A stretch of 64,000 nt of DNA from Gracilaria domingensis (GCA_022539475.1 VCMS01000031.1:124001-188000); one strand, 5' to 3'; shown: positions 42,081 to 53,779, numbered from the stretch's first letter. Notes: a model not told the origin generated them from the sequence alone. Program-made: numbers and translations.

Positions 42081-44207
42081 ATGTTCTCCTTCACGCTGCC
42101 TTTTGCATTTCTATTCTTGTGCGTAACAGCTCCTGGTCCAGTCCAACAAGTACTTGCTCAGCAACTCATGGTCACGTACGACGATCTTAACTACATATTT
42201 AGCGCGCAGCATCCTATCTGGCCTCCGCATGTAACCCCTCCACCTTCAAACATCACTGGGCTCACTCACGACTTCTGCAATGGCTCGACAGATTGCGTTG
42301 CTCCACGTTTTTGTAACAACTGTCCATCTCCTCCGTGCCAGTGTTTACCACCGTCAGATAATGGCGTTTGCTCGTCGTCTGACGACTGTGAACCTGGGGA
42401 ACACTGTGAATGGGCCCCAGATATAGGCTTTGCATCTGGAGTATGTCTGTCTTCCCGCAGATTCGCTGAATTCCGGGGCCCAATATTACAAGAACCTGTT
42501 AATTCCGTACAGTTCTTGCTTGGATCTGGTTTGACAGGTGATAGATGTTTCACATCCTCTGATTGTCGCGGCAATCGAAACTGTGTCGGGGACTCGATTT
42601 TGACTGGAAACTTTTATCACAACGTATCTGTCTGTCAGGTATCTACCTTTCCATGCATTTGCACACCGGTCGAGTTCATTCAATGTTCCTCTACGTCTGA
42701 TTGCTTCTCCTCCAATGAGGTTTGCGCCTCAGTTGTGTTTGAAACTTGGAACACTTACTCTTTCAAGCGGAACGATTCCAAAACAATGAGACTCACTCCA
42801 CTCTGTATGTCTTCGACACTTCTCGATCACCAACATGTCGTCCCTATTTCAACTTCGCCGTTAATAGACAATGTATCCGCGCTCCCAGTTGCAAGCATCC
42901 AACAACCGTTGCCTTTTGACCCAAATGAGTTGCAACCAGTCCTGAACTTGCCACAACAAACACCACCCTTCTCAGTGGACCCTCTGCCAGTTTTCAATTC
43001 TTTCACAACCAACGAACTGGCAAACGATTTCATTGGAGGTATTCTGTCTCTTATTATTGTTGCCTTTCTGCACAGAATTTTCAGAGGACTAATCTACTTC
43101 TACCCGGGTATGCATCATCATGGATACTCATCTTACATCATATTTTCGCGACTGGCTTCCTTCCGGAACTTATTTCGCCTTTTCAGGAAACGAGAACCCT
43201 TCGTTGATCATAGGCGTCACGAGAACCATGAAAACCTTCAAGGATATAATTGCAAAACTGTTCTGCTTCCAATCCTGGCGCTAGCGCTATTGTATGTTGC
43301 AGAGTTCGTCACGATTATTGCAGGGACGCAACAGCGCTCAGAATTCTTTGCAGAACAGAACTTTGATCCGGTGATATCTCCTATACGCGTTACACGAAGG
43401 CCACGCAAAGTGGATGGATTCAGAAGCGACTGTGATGACTTTTACGTGCCGACACGGGGGTTATTCGAATATGGAAAGGTTCTGAAGTGTGTATCGGTAA
43501 CCCGCGATTCCTTCGTTCCTTTCAAAGGACGAATTCATCTGTCTGTGCATTACTTTTCGGGAGAAACACTCTTCTTCATTTATGCAAGAGATGGGAATAC
43601 TTCAACCGTCGAGCTCTCTACTTTCATACGTTCAAAAAGTGGAGTCAATTTGAGAACGATGCCCTTCCGTCCAGATATTTTAGGGCAGCAAGCTCGTAAT
43701 CATTTTTTGAATAGTATTCTGAATGGTGTTCGCCGTCGATTGGGGTATATCGAACTAGACGAGCGTCATTCACTATGGGCAGCCCGCCCGTCTTTTGTTT
43801 CAGGAGCAACCATTGCCACAATTCATTTCATTCACTTTCATGAATGGAACGCTTCTGTGGAGTTGATCAGAAAGGCGTTGACTGCCGAATTGCGAGACAT
43901 GGATATGGCACTCAACAGCACTGGTAGACCGTGGGTGTTTACAAGGCCGTACACGTTCGAACAAATGAATCCAGTCATGGGTGTGGTGAAAAGATACCGC
44001 ATTGCGAATTTATGGCTGGTGATAGCTGCCATTATTGTGTCTGGGATTCAATTCGCATTGAACTCTAGAGCGACACATTTTGATGAAGTAGCGTTTGTGG
44101 CGATGAAAGAATTGATGGGAGAAGACTGCGTGCTCGGACCTCTTGCGACCAACAAAGCTCGGATTGGAACGGAGGTGGATTTCCGCGACGTAGACAGCAC
44201 GGCCTAG
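42081..44207 (+). CDS. Secretory-pathway membrane protein with four short Cys repeats
   Basis: 708 aa, family unrecognised. The signal peptide is about 1-27. Residues 60-240 carry four copies of a C-x5-C-x4-6-C motif (CNGSTDCVAPRFC at 66, CSSSDDCEPGEHC at 97, CFTSSDCRGNRNC at 156, CSSTSDCFSSNEVC at 202) plus other Cys. A Pro-rich stretch follows, then hydrophobic segments at about 317-333 and 392-414, an about 230-residue domain, a TM at about 644-660 and a 48-aa tail. The second half (TM, large domain, TM, tail) has the same plan as the 362-aa membrane proteins at 11781 and 27454, but sequence similarity is weak. The first ATG gives the signal peptide. The frame is intact. Confidence 0.8.
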   Translation: MFSFTLPFAFLFLCVTAPGPVQQVLAQQLMVTYDDLNYIFSAQHPIWPPHVTPPPSNITGLTHDFCNGSTDCVAPRFCNNCPSPPCQCLPPSDNGVCSSSDDCEPGEHCEWAPDIGFASGVCLSSRRFAEFRGPILQEPVNSVQFLLGSGLTGDRCFTSSDCRGNRNCVGDSILTGNFYHNVSVCQVSTFPCICTPVEFIQCSSTSDCFSSNEVCASVVFETWNTYSFKRNDSKTMRLTPLCMSSTLLDHQHVVPISTSPLIDNVSALPVASIQQPLPFDPNELQPVLNLPQQTPPFSVDPLPVFNSFTTNELANDFIGGILSLIIVAFLHRIFRGLIYFYPGMHHHGYSSYIIFSRLASFRNLFRLFRKREPFVDHRRHENHENLQGYNCKTVLLPILALALLYVAEFVTIIAGTQQRSEFFAEQNFDPVISPIRVTRRPRKVDGFRSDCDDFYVPTRGLFEYGKVLKCVSVTRDSFVPFKGRIHLSVHYFSGETLFFIYARDGNTSTVELSTFIRSKSGVNLRTMPFRPDILGQQARNHFLNSILNGVRRRLGYIELDERHSLWAARPSFVSGATIATIHFIHFHEWNASVELIRKALTAELRDMDMALNSTGRPWVFTRPYTFEQMNPVMGVVKRYRIANLWLVIAAIIVSGIQFALNSRATHFDEVAFVAMKELMGEDCVLGPLATNKARIGTEVDFRDVDSTA

Positions 44208-45379
44208 CAAACAGCAATATTGAGTCGCAAAGATCACAAGGCGTCTGTTGCTTGTTTAGTTTTTGCAAAAGCGTGGGACGGCGTGCAATCACTAGTTGAA
44301 TGGCCACCAGGTCATCTATTCAGGGTTGGGTACGAATGGGTACGAATGAAACGCATATGGTTCTTTCGAGAGAGATCGCCGCGCGATTCTCAAGCAGATC
44401 CAAGAAAGTGATCAATGCACCTTCTTGGGAGCACTGTCGACGGCGGTCATGCAGGCAAATGTCCAGACGCCTTGGATTAAATTCTAAAGATAAACTACAT
44501 TCTTCGTTCCTTGAAACTCTCATTCCCAAATCAATATACTATTTCTGGTGATTCCGCCAAGATAAACATTTTGCATTTGAATTGGGCCCCCGATCGATCG
44601 ATTGATCCTCTTCTTCTCTTCGTTGTATTGATATTTACCTACCATTCTTGGCGAAGTGTGTACTAACGGCCATTGGCCATCAGTTCGAAAGCTCTCAAGA
44701 TGCAATTACCGCCACCAAGTCAGAAATCTTAACTATAAAAAGAATTTTGGACATATTTGCATATGGTGTATCTGAATCTTTCACAAAGACATGAAGGAAC
44801 AATTGGCGGCAAACTTTTAAGTTCATTTGTTGGAATACGAAAGCGTATGTGAACAAATGATCAAGGCGATGGAGCAAGTGAAGTATGGTCCGATATATCA
44901 AAGAAGATCTGGTGGGAAAAGTGTGGTTTTTGATGCTGGCAATTTATTTAAATTAAAGTTCTGCAGGAAACTTGTACATTTTCACAATTTCAAGGGCGCA
45001 TTGCGTGGACATCATGGAATTGGTGTCCACGTGCCTATAGCTTGCGCTTTTTGACGCTGCGGCTCCTCACCTAGAACCGCCTCTACCCCGTCGGTGATCG
45101 GGCGGAGACGTCTCTGCTGCGCGGCGGCGCCGCTCCGCGATGCCTTCCGACCACCGTCCCAGTCGGCGCGTCACGTCTCTACGCCTGACGCCGTCCCGGC
45201 TGCCCGTCCGCCCCTTCACCGTCGACCACCTATTGGACCCCTACCCCCCCGAAGGCCTTCCACGGTTCATCAGATGACTTCGGCCGTCGCTACCAATGCT
45301 TTCTTGTCCTTATCGCTGTCCTCCCCTCAGCAGCTAAATCCACCGACAACAACGTTCTCTCCTTCATTCAACCACCGCT
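44208..45379. other. Intergenic; start of MFS pseudogene remains
   Basis: 44208-45050 shows no supported gene. 45060-45379 is GC-rich and may be the decayed N-terminal part of the MFS gene that follows (TVDHLLDPYPPEGLPRFI in one frame). Confidence 0.4.
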
Positions 45380-46190
45380 CAAATGCGAATGGCGTCTTTC
45401 CGATAAACGCTTCGAGCTGCTGTACATCGCCTGTTGTCTTGCGCTCGTCGCGGGCCTCGTTGCATGGGGTCGAGTCTCAGACCGCACGCGACGGAAGCCT
45501 GTGTTCTAAATCTGCTCGCTATGCATCCTTTTGACCAAGCTCGCACGCGCCATGTCCGCTAACTACCAAATTCTTCTGTTCTTCCGCGCGCTTCTGAGTT
45601 TTATTACAGGAGGTTCGGTCGTGACACGCTCCACCATTCTCGTGGAAATGTTACCAATCTCATGGAGCATGGTATACAGCTGTTGCGTCGCGATCTCCAG
45701 CGCGTTACCATACACCATAAACCGTCGCTCGATCATGACAAAGCTGCCTCAAATCGGTTGGCGCAACCTTATCGTCGTGTCATCGTTACCGGAGCTGCTC
45801 CTCACATTTCTTTCCGTGAAGCTATGTGAGTCGCCACACTGGCTTGTCGCGCGTGGCAGATTCGTCGAGGCGGACAAGGCGCTAGGTCACATTGCAAACT
45901 ACATGGACAACGCGCGCCACCTCTGCACTCGTTACGTGTGACGCGAGAAAGCGAGAGAAAATCGAGCGAATCGTGAGAGAAAAGCGGCGGAACTTCGTGT
46001 TGATGTTCGCGGTTTTTGGCTTCACCGCGCTGTGGTACTATAGGAACGGTGGCGTGGCGTTGCGGCATGGGTTGTTGGCGGAGGAGGGTGATTGGACGCG
46101 CTGCTTATAGGCGGAGCATGATGTTCATGGCGGCGCGGTTTTTTCGGAGTGGAGCAGAGAAGCGATGTGCGCAACGGCTCTCTGCTTCTA
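45380..46190 (+). pseudogene. Major facilitator superfamily transporter, broken
   Basis: Reads as an MFS carrier: FELLYIACCLALVAGLVAWG, then the loop motif GRVSDRTRRKPVF, an in-frame TAA at about 45507, TM segments with FFRALLSFITGGSV, and the classic GWRNLIVVSSLPELLL and ESPHWLVARGRFVEADKAL of the SV2/SLC22-like group. A frameshift near 45930 separates this from KRRNFVLMFAVFGFTAL. The second half of the carrier is missing. At least one stop and one frameshift make it non-functional. Confidence 0.77.
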
Positions 46191-46294
46191 TGGAGGACGT
46201 TGTGGGCTAGTTTAAGTACGCTAATTGACGAACCAATTGTGCTGTAGTCACTCTTTGCTTCATTACCCAACATGCGTCACCATCGTCGTGCTTC

Positions 46295-46960
46295 TCAGTT
46301 GTACTCACTGAAATAGTCTTCGGCGCACTGAGCGTCAGTGAGAAACGTGCACGCCGCGCTGCTAGTACTCTTACACTTGGCCACATTCATAGCACCCTCA
46401 TAAATGGCGTCTTGCGTCTCCGTGCCAAGTACAATACAACCCAGGTGTATCAGTTCATGCGAAGCTTTAAACAGCAAATCGCGAGCGTAAGCACTCGCCT
46501 GCATGCGATACATATCGTACAAGCGTCGCATCGTGGCACCACTCACACTTTGCACACCGCCAGTCGCAGAACGAATCCTGTAACCGATGGCTACATTCAT
46601 CCCTTCTCCGTCAAAAGGATCATCTTCGAAATACTCGATTTGAAGCACTGCTTCGCAAATGAGATTAGCTCCACATTCTTGCGTTCGTATTGCGTACTCT
46701 GAGTACTCGCCTGCCTTAGTGCGAAGCGAGAACTTGGAGGGGCCTGGGAACGAAAAGCGGAGAGAACTCCATCCCTGCTGGACCGCTCGGGCTGGAATGC
46801 GGTGAGACAAAGCTGACAGAAGAGCGAGTACGACTAGCACAGAAGACCCATATAGAAATGCTTTGAAGAGCGGCGGGTTTCGACGCCAGCGGGCTGGCGC
46901 TTCGGCAACGCCGTTAATCGGGGCAATTGAGATTTCGTTGTAGCTGGCTTCAGCCTTCAT
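46295..46960 (-). CDS. Unrecognised single-pass membrane protein
   Basis: 221 aa from the first ATG in frame (the open frame extends upstream only with non-ATG codons). A short basic cytosolic N-terminus (ARWRRNPPLF) leads into one hydrophobic segment (about 32-52). A 165-residue domain follows with Cys in QECGANLICEA, LGCIV, AKCKS, ACTFL and QCAED, which suits an exported, disulphide-bonded domain. Type II topology is inferred. No paralogue in the window; the plan is reminiscent of the other loop-bearing membrane proteins here. It converges with the MFS pseudogene. Confidence 0.6.
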   Translation of the reverse strand: MKAEASYNEISIAPINGVAEAPARWRRNPPLFKAFLYGSSVLVVLALLSALSHRIPARAVQQGWSSLRFSFPGPSKFSLRTKAGEYSEYAIRTQECGANLICEAVLQIEYFEDDPFDGEGMNVAIGYRIRSATGGVQSVSGATMRRLYDMYRMQASAYARDLLFKASHELIHLGCIVLGTETQDAIYEGAMNVAKCKSTSSAACTFLTDAQCAEDYFSEYN

Positions 46961-48682
46961 GGTAAACGAAGCAAGACGCTGCTTGCTGGGAGCGAGTGTA
47001 TAGCTCTTGGGCAATCTAGCTTTTGATTACCATTTAAGCGCCGCGGGATAATGGTGTGGCCTTCTGAATTGTTTGGCAGAGTTTGGAGACTCCATCCGTT
47101 TGGATGCATCCACTCGGCTTGCATCCGTATGCTATCATAATACGATATGACATATGATACAAGGGAAGCATCTGGATGCACCCTCAAAACTACGTGTCCT
47201 ATAATTGCATTATTGCATTATCTCCTCCAGTCTGGCCAGTTAGAGCCCACAAACCAGACAATTTTGATGCAGCTCCTTCAAATCAAATACCAATTCTCAA
47301 ATCGCATTTTTTGCGAAATATTACAATGGTATATTAATCGGTGATCTGTACCCTTCGCATAGATTTTTGCCTAAAAATCCAAATACACGTGTCAGCAAAT
47401 GTTGCCTCTGGAAGGCATCAAGGTACCCAGATTTTAGAGGTTTTTTTAGCGGGGTGCGATTTTAGGGGGTTTTGGGTGGGTACAGATTTGAAAAAGAACC
47501 CTGATTTTAGGGGCTTTTGCAGGGGTAGGGATTTTGTTTCATATTAGGGTTATAAGGTGGGTACAGGTTTCACTTAATGGGTGTTTTAACGATTGTGAGT
47601 GAGCTTGCTGCTCACAACCGAGAGCATGCGCCACCTCAGCACTTGCAAGCCTCGTCCTGTCTCTCCGTCTTCGAAAGGACTTTGGTTCTGATGTTCTTCA
47701 GCCTAACTCAAGAGATTGAGAAAAACGAACCGCGGAGGATGGGTTGGAATCTTTTGTAAAACGCGTTTTAAACAAGAAAAAAGGACTAGAAAAATGTCGC
47801 ACCATGTTTATGAGCTTGATGTCGAGCGTTCGAATTGTCCTTGCGTTTGGAAGTTTCACTTGAGTTAGGAACAGTTTTGGCTCAAGAGTCGTGCCGAAAG
47901 ATTTTAAGCTGCGTTTCATGCAGATGGGAGGGATATTCGACTCCAGACTAAATTTGTCCACAACTTTGTCAACGCGACGAAAACAGTTCTTTCATCTAAA
48001 GGAAGCCCCCCTGTCCTACTTCAAAAGTAGTTCCTCCGATTTTTGGTGAAGCCTAAGGCTAAAGAAGCTTTCCAAGGGTAGTTTGTGTAAATTGCCTTCG
48101 TTGATGAAGCAAATAATTGTTGGAGGTAGCACACCCGTGAGCGACGTCTTATAGCAGACGTTCAGTTTGTACAAATGCCTCCGTCTCTAGGCTGACCTCA
48201 GAGTCAGCTGCCTATCTTTGACTGAAACAAGAGACAGTAAGAACGCAATACAACCCGCTCAGGCACAGAGGATGTCGAGAGCGTTCCGACGCTTTGCATG
48301 ATGTTCAAACATCTGTTTGAAGCAACGCACTGCAGGTGGCATCCGCGCGGTTAATAGTTGCAATGAAAGCATCGATATGCGAATGAAGCAACTGCTAGTT
48401 CGTCATTCCAAGCATAAAGTTTTTTAATCATATTCTAAGCTGTAGAGAATGCATCGTTTCTTCCTATTTACCACAAAGTTCCATAACGATTATCGCTCTT
48501 TCTTTTGTATCCAACAAGTGAGAATCTTCAACACCATTGGCTTTCTATTTCCATCAATTTTGTTTCCGTCATAGACAATAGATATCCGCATTGCAGCCCA
48601 GACGTAAATGTGTGAGCGAGAAACTATTGTCATGCTTTTCGTCACAAATACGGTCCTAGCCTACACATCCAATCTTACATTC
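46961..48682. other. Intergenic with G-rich tract and a hAT-like end
   Basis: 47400-47575 is G-rich with repeated GATTTTAGGGG and GGGTGGGTACAG units. 48641-48658 (GTCACAAATACGGTCCTA) matches the right end of hAT MITE 1, probably a relic. No gene is seen. Confidence 0.45.
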
Positions 48683-49105
48683 CTACTCCTTTTGTTTTGA
48701 TGATGGGATTTTTGTGCGGCAGTAGTGCGAATACTTTCTTTCGACTACAATCTTTTTCCCGCATTCTTTACATATTTCATCAATGTCTTCTCGCACAGCT
48801 ACAAACCTTTTCCTTTCAAGCTGTTTGGAAGAAGCATCACTGGAACTAGAACCATTGCCTTCATTAAAAGCAGATGGTGCTCCACTCGGAAAAGCACTTT
48901 CCGAACGACTGTGATTAGAATTCTGGGGTTGTCTTGAACTTCCAGAATGTGCGTCTGAAGAACTTGAGCTTTGCTCATTTCTCGGACTTGGAGCGAATGC
49001 CCATTCCGGAATAGAAGCTAGTGATGCCTGCTCTCCTTGGGAATTATCACGACTCGGAGTTGGTGCAGTGTTTGACCGATGTCGTTTCCTGTTCTTTCGA
49101 TTCAT
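48683..49105 (-). CDS. Hypothetical Ser-rich protein with Cys/His motif
   Basis: 140 aa from an ATG. The first 95 residues are Ser/Asn/Pro-rich and polar. The end has CKECGKKIVVERKYSHYC, a spacing (CxxC-x10-HxxC) that could bind one zinc ion. A basic N-terminus (NRKNRKRHRS) looks like a nuclear localisation signal. I do not recognise it. It may belong to an old mobile element or be a host gene; there is no second copy here to judge from. Confidence 0.45.
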   Translation of the reverse strand: MNRKNRKRHRSNTAPTPSRDNSQGEQASLASIPEWAFAPSPRNEQSSSSSDAHSGSSRQPQNSNHSRSESAFPSGAPSAFNEGNGSSSSDASSKQLERKRFVAVREDIDEICKECGKKIVVERKYSHYCRTKIPSSKQKE

Positions 49106-49939
49106 GTTGAGGAGTGTTCGTCGAGAACGATGTCAAAATCTTTTGTGTGTTGCTGTCCTTTTGTATAGTGCGTTTGGCAAAAAGAGTTGTTTGAGAGCAG
49201 AGCGGAGCTGCTTTTATACGGTTGTTGTGTACCAGAGCTTTAGACGGAACACGAGCTCTATCAGGTCGCACCCTTTGGTTTTCAACATTAACTCAAATAT
49301 CGATAGGTATGAACATGGATCGAACTTTTCTCTTGGTGGTCAAGATTTCAGATGATAAAAAATCTGCACAGAATATCCTGCTATCGTGAGACACCTCACA
49401 GGTTGCAACTCATAAAGAGCGAAATAGACGAGGAGTTGCGGATATCACTAATGTCTGCCACACGTGCGGGGCAGTAGGTCCGGAAAGTACAAAGCTGCTG
49501 TACAGCCAGCATAACAAAAAAATCAAGTCACAGGACACAGGCTTTTCAAACGAAGTCGAAAGCGAGATAAGCATTGTGACTTTTCTTTCTCATGCCGGTC
49601 AAGGGATATCGAAAAGTGATATCGGCCAAAAAAACCTGGCCGTTGCTACAGTAACATAGACTGTTTCATCGGACAAATTTGGATGTAAACGGTGACTTAC
49701 AATCGCAAAAGACACGCAACATCTGACAATCTGTATTCTCAACAACAGCAGATGGCTATTACAACCAAATGCAATAAAACCTACTTCGAGGAACGGTGGA
49801 CTTCCTTACCGATTAGGTGAGCGAAAACTCAAGACTCTTGCTCTATCGTGCAACAAGGGTGGGCGTGCGGCTGTGGGTACGCATACAGTTGCCCTATGTA
49901 ATGTAAGCCTTATTTTACGATTATGTAATAGTACTTTAG
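49106..49939. other. Intergenic, nothing recognised
   Basis: A/T-rich, only short ORFs in all frames, no repeats noticed before the MITE at 49940. Confidence 0.4.
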
Positions 49940-50338
49940 AGCATCTCCACCGGCACGGACCAAAGAAGCAAACAAGCAAACTCACTTTCACACTGACGGA
50001 TGCGTTGTTGCCGTAACTGTAATGATAGCTGACAAGCTTTGCAAAACGTTTTGCGCAGCTGGTATCAAAACGGTGTTTTGTTCTTTTTTCGGCATCAAAA
50101 ATTGGAAATACTCCTAGGATCCAGGGACCAAATGAGCAACGCAGCAAACGGGATGCGATTTTCAATGCAGAAATTAGGGATGCCATTAGCCAATCATGTG
50201 AGACAACATCTCTGACGATGCAAGTGACGGATACTACAGTACCTACGCAATGCAGCAAATGAAAATGATACAAGTGTAGTCTTTCACGTCAGATTATTTG
50301 CTTGTTTGCTTCTTTGTTCCGTGCCGGTGGAGATGCTC
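49940..50338. mobile_element. PIF/Harbinger-type MITE (399 bp)
   Basis: Terminal inverted repeats of about 42 bp with one mismatch, starting GAGCATCTCCACCGGCACGG. They are flanked by a 3-bp duplication TTA (49937-49939 and 50339-50341). TWA duplication and this terminal type fit PIF/Harbinger. No transposase inside. Confidence 0.9.
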
Positions 50339-50785
50339 TTAAGGCTTATATTACATCTCCAAAAGTGAGATTTATGATTGTTTTAGGAGTACAGTTCGTG
50401 CAAGAAGACCAATGTATATATCCATAATCAGTACCTAAACGTCTGTACAGGAAGGTGGGCTCAACACTTGAACAGAAGCTGAAAATCCCTCTCATTACCA
50501 CGTTCCTTTCTTTTGGGTGCATCGTGGCACATTACCAGAAAGCACGATATCTTCCCCACTAAAAAAGCTTTGAACGAAGTAAAACGACAACGGAAAAGAA
50601 CAGATATGATGTCTCTACAAAAGGAGAGCAAAACAGGCTCACTTAAAAAAAGGAAAGGGTCAAAGTTGAAAAAACCTATCATATGAAATTCCCAAGTCCA
50701 TGTTTTGGTACACCAAATGTGCCTCCGGTCTAAATCTCAAATCTGCTAAAACGGTCAGAACGATTAATCAAAAGCAGCTCCCATA
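50339..50785. other. Intergenic, nothing recognised
   Basis: Short ORFs only. This may include the 3' flank of the pogo-type element, but I see no matching terminal repeat. Confidence 0.35.
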
Positions 50786-52597
50786 TCATCCACAGCCTTT
50801 GAAGCAGTAACCTCGTCGCTGGAACAGTTCTGCCGCATTTCTACAACCACGACCAAAATTTCTGGGAAAAGCATTTCTTCGAGCTACGCGACGACGCCCT
50901 TTAAAGGATCGAGGCACAGCAAGACTGCTCCCGAAACGTTCGCTCCGGCGCAGAGCGCCTTGTATCGTAGTATCAATGTTGGCGGCACGCTTTTGAAAAA
51001 CTTTAGCCCCTTCCTTGGATGACTTAGCTTCCTCTCGTTTTTTCTTAGCTTCATTCTTGGCTTTCTGTTTCTGTTCCTCGTATTTATTCAACTCGTAGGC
51101 AGCGTAACAGGTCAAAACCACTCCCTCCCTTTTGTCGATGATTCCCGTTTTCGTCAAAACAGCAGTCTCTAACAACTCTGCGTGCGTCTTTTCTCTATTT
51201 TGCTGCAACAGCGAGATCATTTCAGTGATACGAACACGCTCCGAAAAGCAATCAAAGCTGCGTGGCCTGTATTCCCCGAGCACATGATGTGGATTTGTAG
51301 GACAGAGACTCGTTTTCACGAATCCACTCCGAATGTTTTCACGAGTCATGGCTCTCTTCGTAGGCTTCTGTGATGAGACGACGTACGTCAAACAGATCAA
51401 GCTCCTTGTCAAACAATGGCAAAGAGGCCACATAAGCCGCAAGAAGCTCTCGAAAAGTGGATTTTATCGACGAAAAGACGGAAACGTCAAGCGGTTGCGT
51501 GGTGGCGCTAGTAGGCGCTGGCAGCAGGTACGCGATCACACGGTTGATGCGGAACAATTCACAGACACGAAGTGACATGGGACTGCCGTATCCATCGTAC
51601 GTTAGCAAAACATGGCGCCCATTAGCTCGGAGGTCTTCAGTCTTGGCCACAAAGTGGGTTTCCGACTGGTAAAAATTGTCGGCATCCAACACGGCAACGT
51701 CCTTTCGAGCGGTTACGAGCGCTCCACGAGGCAAAACTTCATGAATGGGTTCAACACTTTCCGTTTCATTGGTTGTTTGTGTGCGTACCCTACATCCTTT
51801 AGAGACAAACATCGGATCGACTGCGATACCCTCGGCTGATACACACGCAAGGCAGGTAATGCGGGATATGTTCTTGAAAGACGCGCCCTGAATTTCAGGA
51901 ACATTGTCGATTGAGATGTAGTGCTTGTGCGAGGCGTCTTCTTGTCTTCCTTTTCAACGGAAAAACCCGTTTCGTCCAAGTTGAAAAGTCTGCGGCGGTC
52001 GATGTTGTACGTCTGTATCACTTCAGATATCTTCGCAAGATGGCTGGTTAGAACCTCTGCACTTGTCGATATGTATCTCTGCGATTCTTGAACAGAGACC
52101 TTGCGATACATGATGACGTCTTCGTGCCGAGCCTGGAAAGCTCTACACCAATCGTCGCCCGGACGACCACTTTCGAACCGTAGCTTCTGCTGCCTTTCTA
52201 TCGGAAAGGACTGGACCAAGAACTGCACAGCATCCTTCAAGTCGTTCCTAGTCATGTGCTTTCCAGGTTTGGAATAATGGTTAAGCACCTGCACTATGTG
52301 CTCTTCTTCAGTGTCGGTTAGGGCAAATCGTTTCGACCTCGCCGGCTTGCTGACCAAATTAATGCGGTGGAGCCAATAAGGGATAGCGGAAACCGGCAGG
52401 CGGAAGTTACGACTGGCCTCATGAAACGACATGCGTCCTTCTTTGACTGCAAAAACGGCATGGCGCATTTCACGGGTAACGCGCATGCGCATAGCCCGAA
52501 CCATGAAACAGTTCTCAGTTCGCTTATGGACGGATTTGCACCTCTTGCAGAAGTGCGTTGGTTTCAGTGTGCGGGACCACTTGTGCTCATAAGGCAT
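50786..52597 (-). pseudogene. Pogo-type (Tc1/mariner superfamily) transposase with two frameshifts
   Basis: From the ATG at 52597: a possible Cys/His cluster (CKRCKSVHKRTENC); a psq-type helix-turn-helix (AVFAVKEGRMSFHEASRNF); a CENP-B-like second DNA-binding region; then the DDE domain. D208 lies in FNLDETGFS. The frame shifts by one near 51945; the second catalytic Asp is in LLTYDGYGSP (codon 51594-51596) and the third in TTQPLDVSVF (51486-51488), giving DD35D. A second single-base shift near 51385 leads into MTRENIRSGFVKTSLCPTNP, the usual C-terminal block, and a Lys/Glu-rich tail ending at 50786. Apart from the two shifts the gene is well preserved. Confidence 0.86.
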
Positions 52598-53779
52598 ATT
52601 GTCGTAGAATGCAGGATGAGTGATAGTGGTAATGACAAATGGATACTGACATTGTTAACGTTCTGTTTTACAAGCCGCAAGGTTCTGAGAGCGGTTTATA
52701 AATGAGCGATAGAGATGCTTTGCAGGATTCATCGACTTCTAGATCTTCATTGAAAGTTCTCGGAGAGGTTTCTTTACGATGGGATTTGTTGTTTTGGTGG
52801 TCTCTTGTAGGTTTGAGAAAGAATAATTGGACGGTAGCGGAGGTTAGGGGACTTGCGTTCTGTTTGATTTCAAGAGGAATCGGATCCACGCAACAAATAG
52901 TCTTCAAGTCGCTTTTGCAAAGTTTGTATCAAAGAAAGAAGTTCGAAATTATACTACGGTAGACGTGGGGATGGCAGCCTTTTTGGCAAGTGTGTTGAAC
53001 GAAATGCCCATTTCTATAATCTGTGAAGGACCTACATTGTTTTCATGTTTGTCTATCTTGAGTAGACGAGGGTTAGCGTGCTCTAGACTCTTCGACGAGA
53101 GTAAAGAAAGTGTTCCTTTCAGATGTAGTTCATGATTGTACCGTGAGGTCAATGCTGAACACCTTTTGAGATGGCGGCTTTCCTTACGGAAGCACTCAAA
53201 AGCGCGGAATTATGGAGTTCAGCTTTGAACCCACTTTTTGACGCATGAGCCTGCCCTACTGTATTATGCGCCATTACGGCGCATGGGCCATAATCGGCCG
53301 CCCGCGCGGGATGCTCCGTTTGCGACGAGACCAGCGGAAAACGGTACGATTCGATATTGTTGAGATAAAATCGCACCGTTATGCGCTGCCTTCGTTGTTA
53401 ACGGCACATTCTGATGCCAACAGAAGACTTAGAGGATTTGAACACTGGCTGTGTTCGTGTTCACATGTTGATAAGAGAAAGAGGATAGAGCATACTGTCG
53501 AATTACCTCTGTACACGTTTGTTGTTAAAAATAACAACTGAGTATCGATGGGCTCCAGTTTGCGGCCTTTTGAAGGCTGTACTCCCCGTTTCCAACGACA
53601 ACTGCGGCGGCTTCGTCAAAACAGTCAAAAGGTAACCATAACAGCCTCCTCGAGGATGCGGTGGCGGTAGATTCCAGCAAACGGCGACTAATATCTTTAT
53701 TAATAGGTTGAATAAATGTCTTCTGTATTGTTGTTGATGTTGTTGGCAGTTGTTAAGCTAGCAAGCTCGCAAGCGGGAT
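52598..53779. other. Intergenic between the transposase and nested retroelements
   Basis: A TATAAATG at 52696-52704 starts an 86-codon plus ORF (52702-52962), and short open stretches in other frames follow to 53540. None has recognisable motifs. Confidence 0.35.
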
